Assembly: GCA_910587335.1 (NCBI GenBank)
Contig: CAJUMG010000002.1
Span: forward strand, 27,495 to 91,494
Reading direction: 5' to 3'
Length of the DNA: 64,000 nt
From: an uncultured Oscillospiraceae bacterium
GTDB lineage: Bacteria; Bacillota; Clostridia; Oscillospirales; Ruminococcaceae
The notes beneath the pieces are model-generated. The model did no database searches and was not told the origin of the DNA. It saw only the letters and a program-made list of their open reading frames with translations. Position 1 is the first letter of the stretch; the number at the start of each line of letters is the position of its first letter. Below are positions 25,639 through 33,964 of this stretch, piece after piece. Made by a program: the position numbers and the translations under genes.

Positions 25639-26382
25639 TTGATCGAGCGAAATCGAATTTGGTTCTTAGACGAAACCCGCGGGCTTTTCATCCTTCTAAT
25701 GGTTTTGCATCACGCCGCCTATGACGGGGTATTTCTTCTGGGTCTGCCGTTTGACTTTCTCTTTACCGGCTGGTTCGGCGTCATCCGCACCTTTTTCGCC
25801 GGAGGCTTTGTGCTCATCTCCGGCGCTGCCTGCCGCTTTTCCCACAACAATTTTCGCCGGGGCGGCAGATGCCTTCTGCTGGCTTACGGCCTTTCCCTGG
25901 TCACCGCTTTGGTAGTTCCCTCCCAGCAAATTCGCTTTGGGGTTCTTCATCTGTTGGGCTTCGCTATGCTGCTGTTTGCCGTTTTGCAGCCCTTGCTTGA
26001 CCGAATCCCGCCGGCCTGGGGCGCCGTATTTGGATTTTTCCTCTTCCTTCTCTGCCAATCGGTTCCAATGGGGCGGCTGGGACTGGGACCCTGGCAGATT
26101 GCCCTCCCCACTTTTTTGTATCAAAACGCCTTTACCGCCGCGCTGGGATTTCCCGGTCCCCATTACTTTTCCGCCGACTATTTCCCCTTGATCCCCTGGC
26201 TGTTCCTGTTTTTGGCCGGATCCTTCCTGGGCGTTCCCCTGGGGCGGCGGGAAGGTCCCTGCTGGCTGTACCGGCAGCACAGCCGGTTTCTCGCGGCGGC
26301 TGGACAAAAATCTCTATGGATCTATCTTGTCCATCAACCGGTTTTGTTTTCACTGTTCTTTTTGATCCGCCCACAGTTTTAG
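25639..26382 (+). CDS. DUF1624/acyltransferase-3-like membrane protein, copy 1
   Basis: A 247-residue membrane protein with about seven hydrophobic helices. The N-terminus (IWFLDETRGLFILLMVLHHAAYDG) has the D-E-x-x-G and late His typical of the heparan-alpha-glucosaminide-acetyltransferase-like DUF1624 family. The start is a TTG 10 nt after GGAAGGAGG; the open frame upstream has no ribosome site. Probably transfers an acetyl or other acyl group to an envelope sugar. A paralogue follows after 100 nt. Confidence 0.8.
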   Translation: MIERNRIWFLDETRGLFILLMVLHHAAYDGVFLLGLPFDFLFTGWFGVIRTFFAGGFVLISGAACRFSHNNFRRGGRCLLLAYGLSLVTALVVPSQQIRFGVLHLLGFAMLLFAVLQPLLDRIPPAWGAVFGFFLFLLCQSVPMGRLGLGPWQIALPTFLYQNAFTAALGFPGPHYFSADYFPLIPWLFLFLAGSFLGVPLGRREGPCWLYRQHSRFLAAAGQKSLWIYLVHQPVLFSLFFLIRPQF

Positions 26383-26481
26383 CTTTACAAATCCTGTCTG
26401 GAAGAGTATGCTGGAAAAGGCCCGGCGGCAAATGCTTAAGACCGCCGGACAAAGGACTTTCCGCCAAAGGAGGACTCTTCC

Positions 26482-27237
26482 TTGACCGTTCATGCTCCGG
26501 TAAAGATTTCCAAACGGTATTTATTTCTGGATGAACTGCGAGGCGTCGCCATTTTAATGATGATCGCCTACCATCTTTTATACGACGGCGTTGTTTTCGC
26601 CGGGTGGGATGTCCCCTTGTTTTCCCCGCCGCTCTCTTATTGGCAGGACAGCATCGGCGCTCTGTTTATCCTGCTTTCCGGCTGTGTGTGTCTTTTCAGC
26701 CGCAGCAATCTGCGCCGGGGGCTGCGCTGTCTGGGAGCCGCCTGTGTGATCACTGCGGTCACCTTTTTCTTTGTCCCTCTTGTGGCCGACTGGTTTGGCG
26801 TCCTTCATTTTCTGGGCTGTGCCATGCTGCTATACGCCCTTGTCCATCCGCTTTTGGACCGTGTCCCGGCCTTGCCTGGAGCGCTAATCTTCTTTTTGCT
26901 GTTTTGGATCAGCTTTCCGGCCAGCTCCGGAAAGCTTGGCGGACTGCTGTTTCAGCTTCCGCTGCCCGCCTTTCTCTACCGCAGCTTCTTCACCGCTATT
27001 CTGGGCTTTCCGCCCTATAATTTTGCCTCCAGCGATTACTATCCAATTATTCCCTGGATTTTTTTGTTTTTCTGCGGTAATTTACTGGGCCGGATGCTCC
27101 TTTCCTGCGGGGAGCGGCCCGGTCTGTTTCGCTCCCGCTGCCGCTTCCTGGCTTTTTTGGGACAGCACAGCTTTTTCATCTACCTTGTCCATCAGCCGAT
27201 TTTATATGGATTCTTTCTTTTGGCCGAATGGCTGTGA
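26482..27237 (+). CDS. DUF1624/acyltransferase-3-like membrane protein, copy 2
   Basis: A 251-residue paralogue of the preceding gene with the same order of motifs (FLDELRGVAILMMIAYHLLY, FGVLHFLGCAMLLYALVHPL, YPIIPWIFLF, YLVHQPI). TTG start 8 nt after AAAGGAGG. The two share layout and motifs but differ widely in detail, so the duplication is old. Both probably modify the same kind of envelope polymer. Confidence 0.8.
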   Translation: MTVHAPVKISKRYLFLDELRGVAILMMIAYHLLYDGVVFAGWDVPLFSPPLSYWQDSIGALFILLSGCVCLFSRSNLRRGLRCLGAACVITAVTFFFVPLVADWFGVLHFLGCAMLLYALVHPLLDRVPALPGALIFFLLFWISFPASSGKLGGLLFQLPLPAFLYRSFFTAILGFPPYNFASSDYYPIIPWIFLFFCGNLLGRMLLSCGERPGLFRSRCRFLAFLGQHSFFIYLVHQPILYGFFLLAEWL

Positions 27238-27480
27238 GCTCTGCCTTACAAAAAAGCGTAAAAAACGATCTGTTTTTTGTCGTTTTTCCCTGTTTTTCCG
27301 GGCGAAAATACCCGTTTTTTGCTGTCAAAATGTAAGGATTTTTCGAACTTTTTTCGACGTGTCTTTTTTTCTTCGGGCAAATCCGATATAATAAGTATAT
27401 CTTTTAACAAACGCTGGCGGCATTTTTCCCCGGCGCTCGTTTTTATTCTGCGAAGGAACAAAATAAAAAGGGGGGACAGA

Positions 27481-29064
27481 ATGAAAAGGTCTATCTGTAT
27501 TTTGCTCACGCTGCTTTTTCTGCTGGCGCTGCCTTTGGGCGGTTGTGCGGATCAAACCGCCGATCAGGTTTTTCGGCTGGACATTCTGTCCGAGCCTGTT
27601 TCTCTCGATCCACAGATCGCCTCATCGGATGAACAGTATCTGATCCTACTGAACACCATGGAGGGGCTTTTAAAAATGGACGAGAACCAAAAGCCTGTAG
27701 AGGCTGCGGCCGAAAGCTATACGGTCTCTGCGGACGGGCTGACCTACACCTTTACACTGCGGGAAGGGATGCTCTGGTCCGACGGCAAAACCCCTGTCAC
27801 CGCCTATGACTTTCAGTTTGCCTTCCGCCGGCTGTTTAATCCCGAAACCCAGTCGTCTACCGCTTCTAATTTCACCTGCATCCGCGGTGGTGCGGCCGCC
27901 ATCTCCGGTCAGGGAAGCGTTCAGAGCATTGGCGTTTTCGCCCGGGATGCATATACGCTGGTCTTTTCGCTGGAGAGCGCCAATCCTTCCTTTCTTTCCC
28001 TGCTGACCACCCCCGCGGCCCTGCCCTGCAACGAGGATTTCTTTTTGGCTGCCCGCGGCAAATACGGTGTGTCAGACGAATTCATGCTTTTTAACGGTCC
28101 CTTTTTCATTTACAGCTGGGTGGAAGGGGAGTACATTCATATGCGCAAAAACACTTCTTACTACGCCAAAAATGCCGTCATCCCCGCCGCCTTTCGACTG
28201 TATATGAAAGAAGAAAGAGATCTTTCCCGCTTGCTGGACGGCGCAGTGGACGCGGCCGCCGTCAGCTTCTCCGATTTGGAAAAGCTGGATGAAGCATATG
28301 AAACCGTACAATTTTCCAACACGCTGTGGGCCATTCTCCCAAATCTGGAGCATCCAGCACTGGATAATTTGTCCATCCGGCAGGCGCTGGCCATCAGCCT
28401 GGAGCGGGAGGCACTTTCCCGCTATCTGGGAAAAAATCAGCAGCCGGCTGCGGCATTGGTTCCCCCTGCGGTCACCGTTGGGGGAGAAGCCTACCGGGAC
28501 CGGGCGGGTGGGGCGCCCAGGCTGGCAGATGCAGGATACACCGCCGCCGAGCTATTCCAGATCGGTTTAAAGGAGCTGGAAATGGACGATTCGCCCTCTC
28601 TTACCCTGCTGTGTCCCGATTCTGACGGAATTCCTCTTTTGCTCAGTCATCTGCAGCGGCAATGGCGGGACGCACTGGGAATTTTTATCAACATTGAACC
28701 GGTGGACGCGGAAACCTTTTCCAAACGCCTTGCCGACCGGGATTACGATTTGGTCTTTTGTTCGATAACCGCCTCTTACGACAGTCCGGAAGCGGTTTTA
28801 TCCCAGCTGTGCGGCGAAAGCTCCTTGACCAGCTGGCAAAGCGACCAGATGGACCGGTATTTTTCCCAGGCGAAAAACGCCACGACCTTAGGCGGCATTC
28901 TGTCCGCCTATCAGTTAGCTGAACGGGAATTGATGCAAAACGGCATTGTCCTGCCGCTTTTTTACGAGACCTCTTACTATGTCACCGCCCCGTCGGTTAC
29001 CGGTCTGCGGTTCTCCCCCTTTGGCTGCCGGGTCTATTTTTCCGAGGGACGCAAGGAAGGGTAG
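27481..29064 (+). CDS. oligopeptide-binding lipoprotein (SBP family 5)
   Basis: A 527-residue solute-binding lipoprotein. Lipobox LGGC (Cys21), then the family 5 opening LDILSEPVSLDPQIASSDEQ and the YTFTLREGMLWSDGKTPVTA signature. ATG at 27481 follows AAAAGGGGGG. No permease or ATPase gene is nearby, so it must use a transporter encoded elsewhere or act as a sensor. The reading frame is open 200 nt upstream, but the signal peptide fixes the start. Confidence 0.9.
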   Translation: MKRSICILLTLLFLLALPLGGCADQTADQVFRLDILSEPVSLDPQIASSDEQYLILLNTMEGLLKMDENQKPVEAAAESYTVSADGLTYTFTLREGMLWSDGKTPVTAYDFQFAFRRLFNPETQSSTASNFTCIRGGAAAISGQGSVQSIGVFARDAYTLVFSLESANPSFLSLLTTPAALPCNEDFFLAARGKYGVSDEFMLFNGPFFIYSWVEGEYIHMRKNTSYYAKNAVIPAAFRLYMKEERDLSRLLDGAVDAAAVSFSDLEKLDEAYETVQFSNTLWAILPNLEHPALDNLSIRQALAISLEREALSRYLGKNQQPAAALVPPAVTVGGEAYRDRAGGAPRLADAGYTAAELFQIGLKELEMDDSPSLTLLCPDSDGIPLLLSHLQRQWRDALGIFINIEPVDAETFSKRLADRDYDLVFCSITASYDSPEAVLSQLCGESSLTSWQSDQMDRYFSQAKNATTLGGILSAYQLAERELMQNGIVLPLFYETSYYVTAPSVTGLRFSPFGCRVYFSEGRKEG

Positions 29065-29071
29065 CAATCCT

Positions 29072-29120
29072 CCAATCCAAAACGCCTTCCGGCAAATTGC
29101 CGGAAGGCGTTTTGGATTGG
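29072..29120. terminator. 24-bp perfect hairpin between convergent genes
   Basis: The first 24 nt pair perfectly with the last 24 around one central base. It lies 8 nt after the oligopeptide-binding gene and 62 nt before the end of the leftward acetyltransferase gene. No long T-run follows on either side, so it is an unusual bidirectional terminator or a stabilising stem. Confidence 0.7.
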
Positions 29121-29181
29121 GGCAATATCCATTTTGGGCAAAAGCGGTCCACTTATTTTTTATCCGGCGATTTTCCGGACT

Positions 29182-29721
29182 CTACAAAAAGCGCATCATT
29201 TCGATTCGCACCTCGTGGTTTTGGGAATCCTCGTTGGAATAGTGGAACAGGTCAAAGCCGCCGATGGCATACCCCTGTGACTGGTAAAACCGGATGGCGG
29301 GCAGGTTACAGCTTTGGGTCTCCAGAACCATCATCCTGGCGCCGGCATTTTTCGCCACCGAAAAAGCGTGGGCCATTAAAGCGGAACCGACCCCCTGTCC
29401 CCGAAACGGCTCTTCCACAAACAGGTTTGTCACCCGCATCCGGTTGTTCCACCGCTCCAGATTCAGTTCCAGGTAGCCCGCGAGCTCCTCCCTTTCGGTC
29501 ACCGCCGCAAACAGCTGGGGATCGTGCAGAAAATCCTGCATCCAGGACACCTCCAGCTCCTTTTCCACCGGTTTTGGGAAAAGCCGCGTGCAAAACGAAA
29601 TCTGACTGATCCCCTGCCGCTCGGTCATCTGGATATCCAAATACCCTTCTGTCCAGTAGCGGAACAGACGGGTCCTTCCCTTCCAGGTTCGGTCCAGCTG
29701 CACGATTTGAAACGCGGCCAT
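29182..29721 (-). CDS. GNAT-family N-acetyltransferase
   Basis: 179 residues. The acetyl-CoA pyrophosphate loop is EPFRGQGVGSALM, preceded by VTNLFV and followed by a C-terminal NLPAIRFYQSQGYAIGG segment, the standard GNAT motif A/B order. Substrate unknown. Start at 29721 has GGAAGGTGAAAGGG upstream. It lies 29 nt after a HAD phosphatase gene on the same strand. Confidence 0.85.
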   Translation of the reverse strand: MAAFQIVQLDRTWKGRTRLFRYWTEGYLDIQMTERQGISQISFCTRLFPKPVEKELEVSWMQDFLHDPQLFAAVTEREELAGYLELNLERWNNRMRVTNLFVEEPFRGQGVGSALMAHAFSVAKNAGARMMVLETQSCNLPAIRFYQSQGYAIGGFDLFHYSNEDSQNHEVRIEMMRFL

Positions 29722-29750
29722 GACCCTTTCACCTTCCTTCAAAACTTCAT

Positions 29751-30389
29751 TTAGCCGATCAGGGCCTTTACCGCCTGGGGGATATCCGCCGCTGCCGAAA
29801 CGCAGATATCCGCCTCGTCCACCTCCCGGGGAAGATAGCCATACTGGCACCCCACAAAGGGAAGGCCGTTGTCCCGGGCGGCCTGCATATCGTGTTTGCG
29901 GTCGCCCACCATGACCGCTTTGTCCGGGCGGATTTTGTCCAGCACCATTTTCAGCGTATCCGACTTGGTGCAGCCGGGCTCCGCGCCTTGCAGATAGGTA
30001 AAATAGGGGGCCAGCTCCAGCGCCTGCACGATCTTTCGCACATAGCCGTTGGTCCCGTTGGTGCAGACCGACAGGATATATCCCGCGTCCGAAAGCTGCC
30101 GGAGCATTTGGGGCACCCCGTCAAAGGCGCCGTGGTACCGGTCGATATTGCGGTACTCTACCTCGGCGGTCAGCGCCATAAATTCGCCGAACCGCTCCAT
30201 TGGCGCACCGGGCAAAAGCCCCTGATAGATCTCCTCGTCCACGCAGCCCATCAGCCGCAGAACGGTGTCATCCTCCACCTGGGTACCCGCAAACTTTTGC
30301 AAAACCTCTTTATAGGTAGGGATGATAAACAGTTCGATGCGGTTTAAGGTGCCGTCCATATCAAAGACAACCAGCTTTTTTTCCTTCAT
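29751..30389 (-). CDS. HAD hydrolase, phosphoglycolate phosphatase-like
   Basis: 212 residues. HAD motif I FDMDGTLN (Asp9/Asp11), motif II SVCTNGT, motif III Lys near TKSDTLK and motif IV VGDRKHDMQAA. The small helical cap between motifs I and II places it in subfamily I (Gph/PpaX-like). Substrate not determined. It begins 11 nt downstream of the next HAD gene, so the two are probably co-transcribed. Confidence 0.88.
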   Translation of the reverse strand: MKEKKLVVFDMDGTLNRIELFIIPTYKEVLQKFAGTQVEDDTVLRLMGCVDEEIYQGLLPGAPMERFGEFMALTAEVEYRNIDRYHGAFDGVPQMLRQLSDAGYILSVCTNGTNGYVRKIVQALELAPYFTYLQGAEPGCTKSDTLKMVLDKIRPDKAVMVGDRKHDMQAARDNGLPFVGCQYGYLPREVDEADICVSAAADIPQAVKALIG

Positions 30390-30400
30390 CCCAGCACCCC

Positions 30401-31213
30401 TTATTCACCTAAAATAAACCGTTCCACCACTGCCGCCACGCCATCCTCGTCATTGGAAACGGTTATGTAATCGGCTGCGGCCTTGACCGGCTCCTGAGCG
30501 TTGGCCATGGCCACCCCGAGCCCGGCAAACTCGATCATCGACCGGTCGTTAAAGCCGTCGCCGCAGGCGATCATCTGCTCTTTGTCAAGGCCCAGATGCT
30601 CTAAAAGCTTGCCCAGCGAATAGGCCTTGTCAATGTTCTTGGGCATGATCTCCAAAAAGAACGGTTCCGACCGCAGAACGCTTAAGGTGTCCCCCAAGCG
30701 GGCCTTGACCTTCTGTTCTACCTGGGCCAGATAGTCCCCGTCCTCCACCATCAGGCATTTGGTCACCGGGAAGTTGACAAAGGTTTTAAAATCCTCTACC
30801 TGCCGCACCTCCATTTTATTGATGCGGGATTCCAGCTCCACATACTGGTCATCCTTTTTAGGGGTGATGACCGTTTGGTCCAGATAGGTCATGATATTGG
30901 TTTTGTACTCCTGGGACAGATCGTACAAAAGCGCCGGCATTTGGGGCGGCAGGGTCTTTTGATAAATGGCCTCGCCGGTCTGGGCGTTGATGATCTGCCC
31001 GCCGTTAAAGGACAGAATGTATCCGCCAAAGCGTTCCAGCTCCAGCTCCCCGGCCACCGGCATGATCCCGTAGGTGGGGCGCCCGGAGGCCAACACAACC
31101 TTGACCCCCTTTTCCTGAGCCTTTCGCAGAGCCGCACGGGTGCGGGGGGTGATCTCTTTTTTCGAGTTGGTCAGGGTACCGTCGATATCCAGCACCAAAA
31201 TTTTATAATCCAT
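30401..31213 (-). CDS. Cof-type HAD-IIB phosphatase
   Basis: 270 residues. Motif I LDIDGTLTNS at the N-terminus, VVLASGRPTYG as motif II, and GDGFNDRSMIEFAGLGVAMA as motif IV; the large alpha/beta cap lies between them. Family members dephosphorylate sugar phosphates and cofactor precursors. Starts the GNAT-HAD-HAD group. Confidence 0.92.
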   Translation of the reverse strand: MDYKILVLDIDGTLTNSKKEITPRTRAALRKAQEKGVKVVLASGRPTYGIMPVAGELELERFGGYILSFNGGQIINAQTGEAIYQKTLPPQMPALLYDLSQEYKTNIMTYLDQTVITPKKDDQYVELESRINKMEVRQVEDFKTFVNFPVTKCLMVEDGDYLAQVEQKVKARLGDTLSVLRSEPFFLEIMPKNIDKAYSLGKLLEHLGLDKEQMIACGDGFNDRSMIEFAGLGVAMANAQEPVKAAADYITVSNDEDGVAAVVERFILGE

Positions 31214-31358
31214 ACTGCTTCTCCATTCCCATCCGATTGATAAAAAATACCGCAGTCAGTATAGCATATTTCTGCCCTGTATGTCCATTTTTTCACCGGA
31301 AAACTTGACTTTTTCCACCGGTTTAGTAGACTAAAGACAGAAAAGAGGTGTGCGCTTT

Positions 31359-31655
31359 ATGCGTCGTGAGGACTTTTTTCCGCGGGTCTGGGAGCTGGTC
31401 GCCGAAATCCCCTATGGAAAGGTGGCCACCTATGGCCAGCTGGCGGATATGCTGGGTTATCCCCGCCACGCCAGATTGGTAGGGGCAGCCATGCGCTATG
31501 CCCCGGAGGGTCTGCCCTGCCACCGGGTAACAGCCGGCGACGGACGCTGTGCGCCTTCTTGGCCTGAGCAGCAAATTCTGCTTTGTCAGGAAGGTGTTGC
31601 CATTTTACCCGGCGGCAAGGTAGATCTTGCTCATCTCCGCTGGCAGGGTTTATGA
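31359..31655 (+). CDS. MGMT-family (alkyltransferase-like) protein, single domain
   Basis: 98 residues containing only the DNA-binding/active-site domain of O6-alkylguanine alkyltransferases: IPYGKVATYGQLADMLGYP, RLVGAAMRYAPEG and the active-site motif PCHRV with Cys retained. Alkyltransferase-like (ATL) proteins usually have Trp in place of this Cys, so this may still accept an alkyl group. It could alternatively start at GTG 31350. It stands alone between divergent and co-directed neighbours. Confidence 0.82.
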   Translation: MRREDFFPRVWELVAEIPYGKVATYGQLADMLGYPRHARLVGAAMRYAPEGLPCHRVTAGDGRCAPSWPEQQILLCQEGVAILPGGKVDLAHLRWQGL

Positions 31656-31766
31656 AAAATGGCAAAATCCCGCCGAAATGGCAATTTCTTTGCATTGAAG
31701 CAAACGGTTTTTTCGTGTTAGGCTGAGCTCGAACCGAAAGGTCAAATCAAAAACGGAGGAATCCTA

Positions 31767-32843
31767 ATGAAAAAACTGTTTGCATTTTTGTTGGCGGCGC
31801 TGGCCGCTCTATCTTTGACAGTCACCGCCTTTGCAGAAGAGGGCGAAGCGTCTGTCGCTTTGTCGGTGACAGGGGCTGACGGTCTGGAACTGGACGGCAG
31901 CGCGCTGCTGCGTCCCGGCGAAGAATACCGCTTTCCGCTGATGATTGCGGAAAACGGCGGACAGGCCCGGCCCATGACCGTGGAGGACATGGAAAACTAC
32001 GATATCAAGGTCGCGGCCAAATCCGGCGGCAATATCATGACCGAAGCGGGACGGCTGGAATCCGGACGGCAGCAGTATCTGTCCCTGACCCCCGGAAACT
32101 ATTTCGGCGTATCCTCTCAGCAGGTACAGTACACCGTATCGCTGGTCAAAAAGGGCGGATCGTCTGTTCTGTCCCAATGCTCTGTCAGCTGGAAGGTAGG
32201 ATACCCTGCCATGGACGACGATAAGCTTGGCGCTTCTACCCAAATTGATCCGTCCGCACCGGTACTGACCCGGGAGCAGCTGGCCGCCATCCAGAAGATC
32301 ACCGGCGCGGGGCAGGCCTCCTTTGTCGGAGACGGCTGGCAGTTCAGCGTTCGGCTGCTGGATCAGTCCGCGGTCAACTTCCATTCTTCCGCCGCCAATA
32401 TTCAGGCTATCTCGAATAAATACCCGGACGCGGATTTCCGCTTTATGAGCTTTGGCGGCAAACCGGCCTTCGACTTTTCCGGCCGTTTGACCCTGGACGT
32501 ATCTGAAATGCTGGATGAATACGGCGACATTTACCTCTATCGCTATCTGGACGGTGTGCTCTACTCTCTGGGCTATCAGCTGGACGAGGAAAACGGGACC
32601 ATCTCCATTGGAACCAAGCAGCTGGGCAGCTACGCGGTTTCCAACCTGAAGATTCCCAACGGCACCGTAGTAGGCGGCGCTGTGCCGGGCAGCTCCAGCT
32701 CCGGCTCTAACTCCGGCTCCAGCTCTGACGCCGATAAGGGCAACCCCTCCACCGGCGGGGCGGACTTCACCGGTATCGCGCTGGCAGTAGGCTTTGTTTC
32801 CCTGGCAGGCGCTGCCGCCGCGGTAAAAGTCCGCAAGAAATAA
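31767..32843 (+). CDS. sortase-anchored surface protein (NPSTG)
   Basis: 358 residues. Signal peptide (about residues 1-23, ending TAFAEE), an extracellular domain without a family I recognise, a Ser/Gly linker near residues 305-325, then the sorting signal NPSTGG, a hydrophobic helix and the basic tail VKVRKK. Cell-wall attachment by a sortase that accepts N-P-x-T-G is therefore expected; no sortase gene is in the window. A strong ribosome site (AACGGAGGAATCCT) precedes ATG. Confidence 0.8.
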   Translation: MKKLFAFLLAALAALSLTVTAFAEEGEASVALSVTGADGLELDGSALLRPGEEYRFPLMIAENGGQARPMTVEDMENYDIKVAAKSGGNIMTEAGRLESGRQQYLSLTPGNYFGVSSQQVQYTVSLVKKGGSSVLSQCSVSWKVGYPAMDDDKLGASTQIDPSAPVLTREQLAAIQKITGAGQASFVGDGWQFSVRLLDQSAVNFHSSAANIQAISNKYPDADFRFMSFGGKPAFDFSGRLTLDVSEMLDEYGDIYLYRYLDGVLYSLGYQLDEENGTISIGTKQLGSYAVSNLKIPNGTVVGGAVPGSSSSGSNSGSSSDADKGNPSTGGADFTGIALAVGFVSLAGAAAAVKVRKK

Positions 32844-32880
32844 TCTGGCCTTGCAAAATTGTGCATGGCAGACCCACAGC

Positions 32881-32920
32881 AAAAAATGCGCGGGACAAAA
32901 AGTCCCGCGCATTTTCTTTA
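32881..32920 (+). terminator. terminator after the surface protein
   Basis: AAAATGCGCGGGAC pairs with GTCCCGCGCATTTT across AAAAA, followed by CTTT. It can act for both strands. Confidence 0.75.
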
Positions 32921-32986
32921 TGCACCTGTTTCCTTTGATCCGCCGCATCGTCCAAAAACCGTTCGGGCTTCGGTCCTCGGGAAAGC

Positions 32987-33538
32987 TTAATCCTCCTCGG
33001 CAAAAACGGGCAGCGGAGCCAAAAACAGAATATCCTGCCGGTTGGCGGCTTCCCCTTCGGCCAGGACGGCCGCCCGGCCGGCGATGGACCCGCCCGCCTT
33101 GCGGACCAGCTCCTCCAGCGCATGGAGGGACTCGCCGGTACTGATCACGTCGTCTACCACCAGCACCCGCCGGCCGGACAGATATTCCAAATCGTTCTGA
33201 TCCAGATACAAGGTCTGCAGCCGGGTGGTGGTAATGGACTTTACGTCTACACCTACGGGGTTATGCATATAAAGCTTTACGCTTTTCCGGGCCAGGATAT
33301 ACTTGATGCCGCTTTGACGGGACATTTCGTAGGCCAGCGGAATGCCCTTGGATTCGGCGGTGAGGATCACGTCGAATTCCGGCGCCTTTTTCAAAAGCTC
33401 GGTGGCGCAGGCAATGGTCAGCTCCACATCTGAAAACATGATAAAGGCGGCGATAGAGGTATGGTCATTGATCGGGCAGAGCGGCAGCTGGCGGGTGAGT
33501 CCCGCTACCTGCAATTCATAGGTTTTTGTATCATTCAT
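32987..33538 (-). CDS. purine-type phosphoribosyltransferase
   Basis: 183 residues of the adenine/xanthine phosphoribosyltransferase family. PRPP loop RVLVVDDVISTGES; substrate-side segment VILTAESKGIPLAYEM. Salvages a purine base with PRPP. Adenine is the commonest substrate of this branch but xanthine cannot be excluded. Start at 33538 (MNDTKT) follows AAGGAG; the upstream in-frame ATG has none. It is followed on the same strand by no close gene. Confidence 0.82.
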   Translation of the reverse strand: MNDTKTYELQVAGLTRQLPLCPINDHTSIAAFIMFSDVELTIACATELLKKAPEFDVILTAESKGIPLAYEMSRQSGIKYILARKSVKLYMHNPVGVDVKSITTTRLQTLYLDQNDLEYLSGRRVLVVDDVISTGESLHALEELVRKAGGSIAGRAAVLAEGEAANRQDILFLAPLPVFAEED

Positions 33539-33611
33539 AAGAAAAACTCCTTTCAAAAATCAGACGCGCTGGGGCGCTGTAGACACAAGGGACGGTGCTG
33601 TAAATTTTCTA

Positions 33612-33950
33612 TCAGGCCATGGTCAGGCTCAAAGGCCCGCCGCCGAGAATATGAAAATGCAGGTGAGGCACCGTCTGTCCAGAGTCTTTGCCACAATTGG
33701 AGATCACCCGATAGCCGCCGGAAAGGCCGAGCTTTGCGGCGATTTTGGGAATCGTCTCAAAAATATGGGCGACGACAGCGCTGTTTTCATCGTTGATGCC
33801 ATCCACCGACGGAATATGCTCTTTGGGAATCACCAGCACATGGACCGGCGCCTGCGGCTCGATATCGTAAAACGCCAGAATCTCTGCGTCCTCATACACT
33901 ATTTTGCTGGGGATCTCCCCAACGGCAATTTTGCAGAACAAGCAATCCAT
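33612..33950 (-). CDS. HIT family nucleotide-binding protein
   Basis: 112 residues. The histidine triad HLHFHI lies near residue 96 and the N-terminus has CLFCKIAVGEIPS with a possible zinc pair (CxxC). HinT-like proteins hydrolyse adenosine phosphoramidates. It begins 15 nt after the alaS stop and is probably in the same transcript. Confidence 0.93.
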   Translation of the reverse strand: MDCLFCKIAVGEIPSKIVYEDAEILAFYDIEPQAPVHVLVIPKEHIPSVDGINDENSAVVAHIFETIPKIAAKLGLSGGYRVISNCGKDSGQTVPHLHFHILGGGPLSLTMA

Positions 33951-33964
33951 TTTAGCCGCCTCCC

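Noticed and set aside
31809..32948. 379-codon minus ORF over the surface protein gene
   Set aside because: Shadow of a GC-rich gene; composition Gly/Arg/Val-rich with no signal. The plus-strand frame has signal peptide and sorting signal.
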